From Alphaproteobacteria bacterium (lineage in GTDB: Bacteria > Pseudomonadota > Alphaproteobacteria > Rhodobacterales > Rhodobacteraceae): a DNA stretch of 51,739 bases. Of this stretch, positions 51,322 through 51,739 are shown piece after piece. The notes below the pieces were generated by a model. It saw nothing but the letters and a program-made list of their open reading frames with translations, ran no database searches and was not told where the DNA came from. Both the position numbers and the translations under genes were made by a program. Position 1 is the stretch's first letter. The number at the start of each line of letters is the position of its first letter. The DNA lies in contig RFGB01000300.1 in assembly GCA_003697125.1 (NCBI GenBank), positions 1 to 51,739 on the forward strand, read 5' to 3'.

Positions 51322-51739
51322 GCCGTGCCCCGCATCGCCAGAAGCCCCTCGACCAGCGGGCCGGGTCGCAGCCCGTTGACCCGGGTGACGGTCTCGACCG
51401 CCCGGGGCGGCAGCGCCCCGCCGCTTGCGGCCGCCACGCTGCCGGCGATGGCGCCGATCGTGTCGGTATCCCCGCCGATATTGGCCGCCATCAGCGCCGC
51501 CTGCCAGGGGTCGCCCCGCGCCGCGGCCACCAGCCCCAGCGCGGTTGCGACCGATTCGGTGGCCAGCACCCCGGTGCCGATCGCCGCCGCCAGGCGGCCG
51601 GGCTCGGCGATCTCCAGCGCAAGGCGGATGCGGGCGGCGATCTCGGCCCCGGCGACCCAGGCGCCGCGGGCGGCGGCGGCCTCGGCCGCCGACAGCCCCT
51701 CGGCCAGCGCGGCGCGCCAGTCCGCCCCGGCGATCGCGG
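51312..51739 (-). CDS. ADP-ribosylglycohydrolase family protein (5' end outside window)
   Basis: The C-terminal 142 codons are present; the frame runs open to the window edge. AANIGGDTDTIGAIAGSVAAA is the second metal-binding signature (GGDTDT) of the DraG/ARH family, and RPGPLVEGLLA follows near the end. Members use two magnesium or manganese ions to cut N- or O-glycosidic bonds to ADP-ribose, and some act on related ribosides. The stop lies ten bases inside the kinase gene. The upstream metal site and start are outside the window. Confidence 0.88.
   Translation of the reverse strand, partial: AIAGADWRAALAEGLSAAEAAAARGAWVAGAEIAARIRLALEIAEPGRLAAAIGTGVLATESVATALGLVAAARGDPWQAALMAANIGGDTDTIGAIAGSVAAASGGALPPRAVETVTRVNGLRPGPLVEGLLAMRGTACA

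Overview
The window is GC-rich chromosomal DNA from an alphaproteobacterium, most likely Rhodobacterales (Rhodobacter/Paracoccus type). Reasons: S10-spc-alpha ribosomal genes collinear with adk and rpoA-rplQ, a Cys4 zinc-lid adenylate kinase, an Usg-family small protein, a short-form HisG with HisZ next to hisS, and a two-subunit XdhA/XdhB xanthine dehydrogenase with XdhC. This rests on recognised protein families and gene order; no searches were run. I saw no rRNA, tRNA, CRISPR array, insertion sequence or phage gene, and no gene-free stretch over 300 bp.

Layout. (1) 1-14264: end of tuf, then rpsJ-rplCDWB-rpsS-rplV-rpsC-rplP-rpmC-rpsQ-rplNXE-rpsNH-rplFR-rpsE-rpmD-rplO-secY-adk-rpsMK-rpoA-rplQ on the plus strand, closed by an intrinsic terminator. 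Most of the wider gaps hold a strong GC hairpin without a U-tract. (2) 14295-20330: rarA; a polar amino-acid type ABC transporter split over a divergent promoter region; then an acyl-CoA dehydrogenase and a CaiB/BaiF CoA-transferase, suggesting uptake and CoA-dependent breakdown of a carboxylic acid. (3) 20335-23719: a single-domain globin behind a perfect FNR/DNR-type box, facing a minus-strand operon of a 2-oxoglutarate/Fe(II) oxygenase, a SAM methyltransferase and a heme-dependent N-demethylase-like (DUF3445) protein. This is the most unusual combination in the window. (4) 23796-25557: amino-acid ABC permease and binding protein without an ATPase. (5) 25627-27444: arsR-arsC with a putative operator, convergent with a CDF metal exporter.

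(6) 27499-37572, minus strand: xdhA-xdhB-xdhC, a signal-less BtuF-like protein, and a BMP-type nucleoside/purine ABC transporter (ATPase, two permeases, binding protein). The genes overlap or are tightly spaced, so this reads as one purine import and oxidation operon. (7) 37746-45639, mostly plus strand: dnaE (apparently leaderless), usg, an unknown small membrane protein (minus), hisS-hisZ-hisG. (8) 45823-46652: a frameshifted, active-site-degenerate panC-like pseudogene. (9) 46663-51739, minus strand: an operon of ADP-ribosylglycohydrolase (cut by the window edge), PfkB-family kinase and a spermidine/putrescine-type ABC transporter, whose enzymes suggest a ribosylated substrate rather than a plain polyamine.

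Start codons were chosen from Shine-Dalgarno sites, operon overlaps and family N-termini, and are often shorter than the maximal open frame. Many long antisense open frames are GC-bias shadows and are left out.
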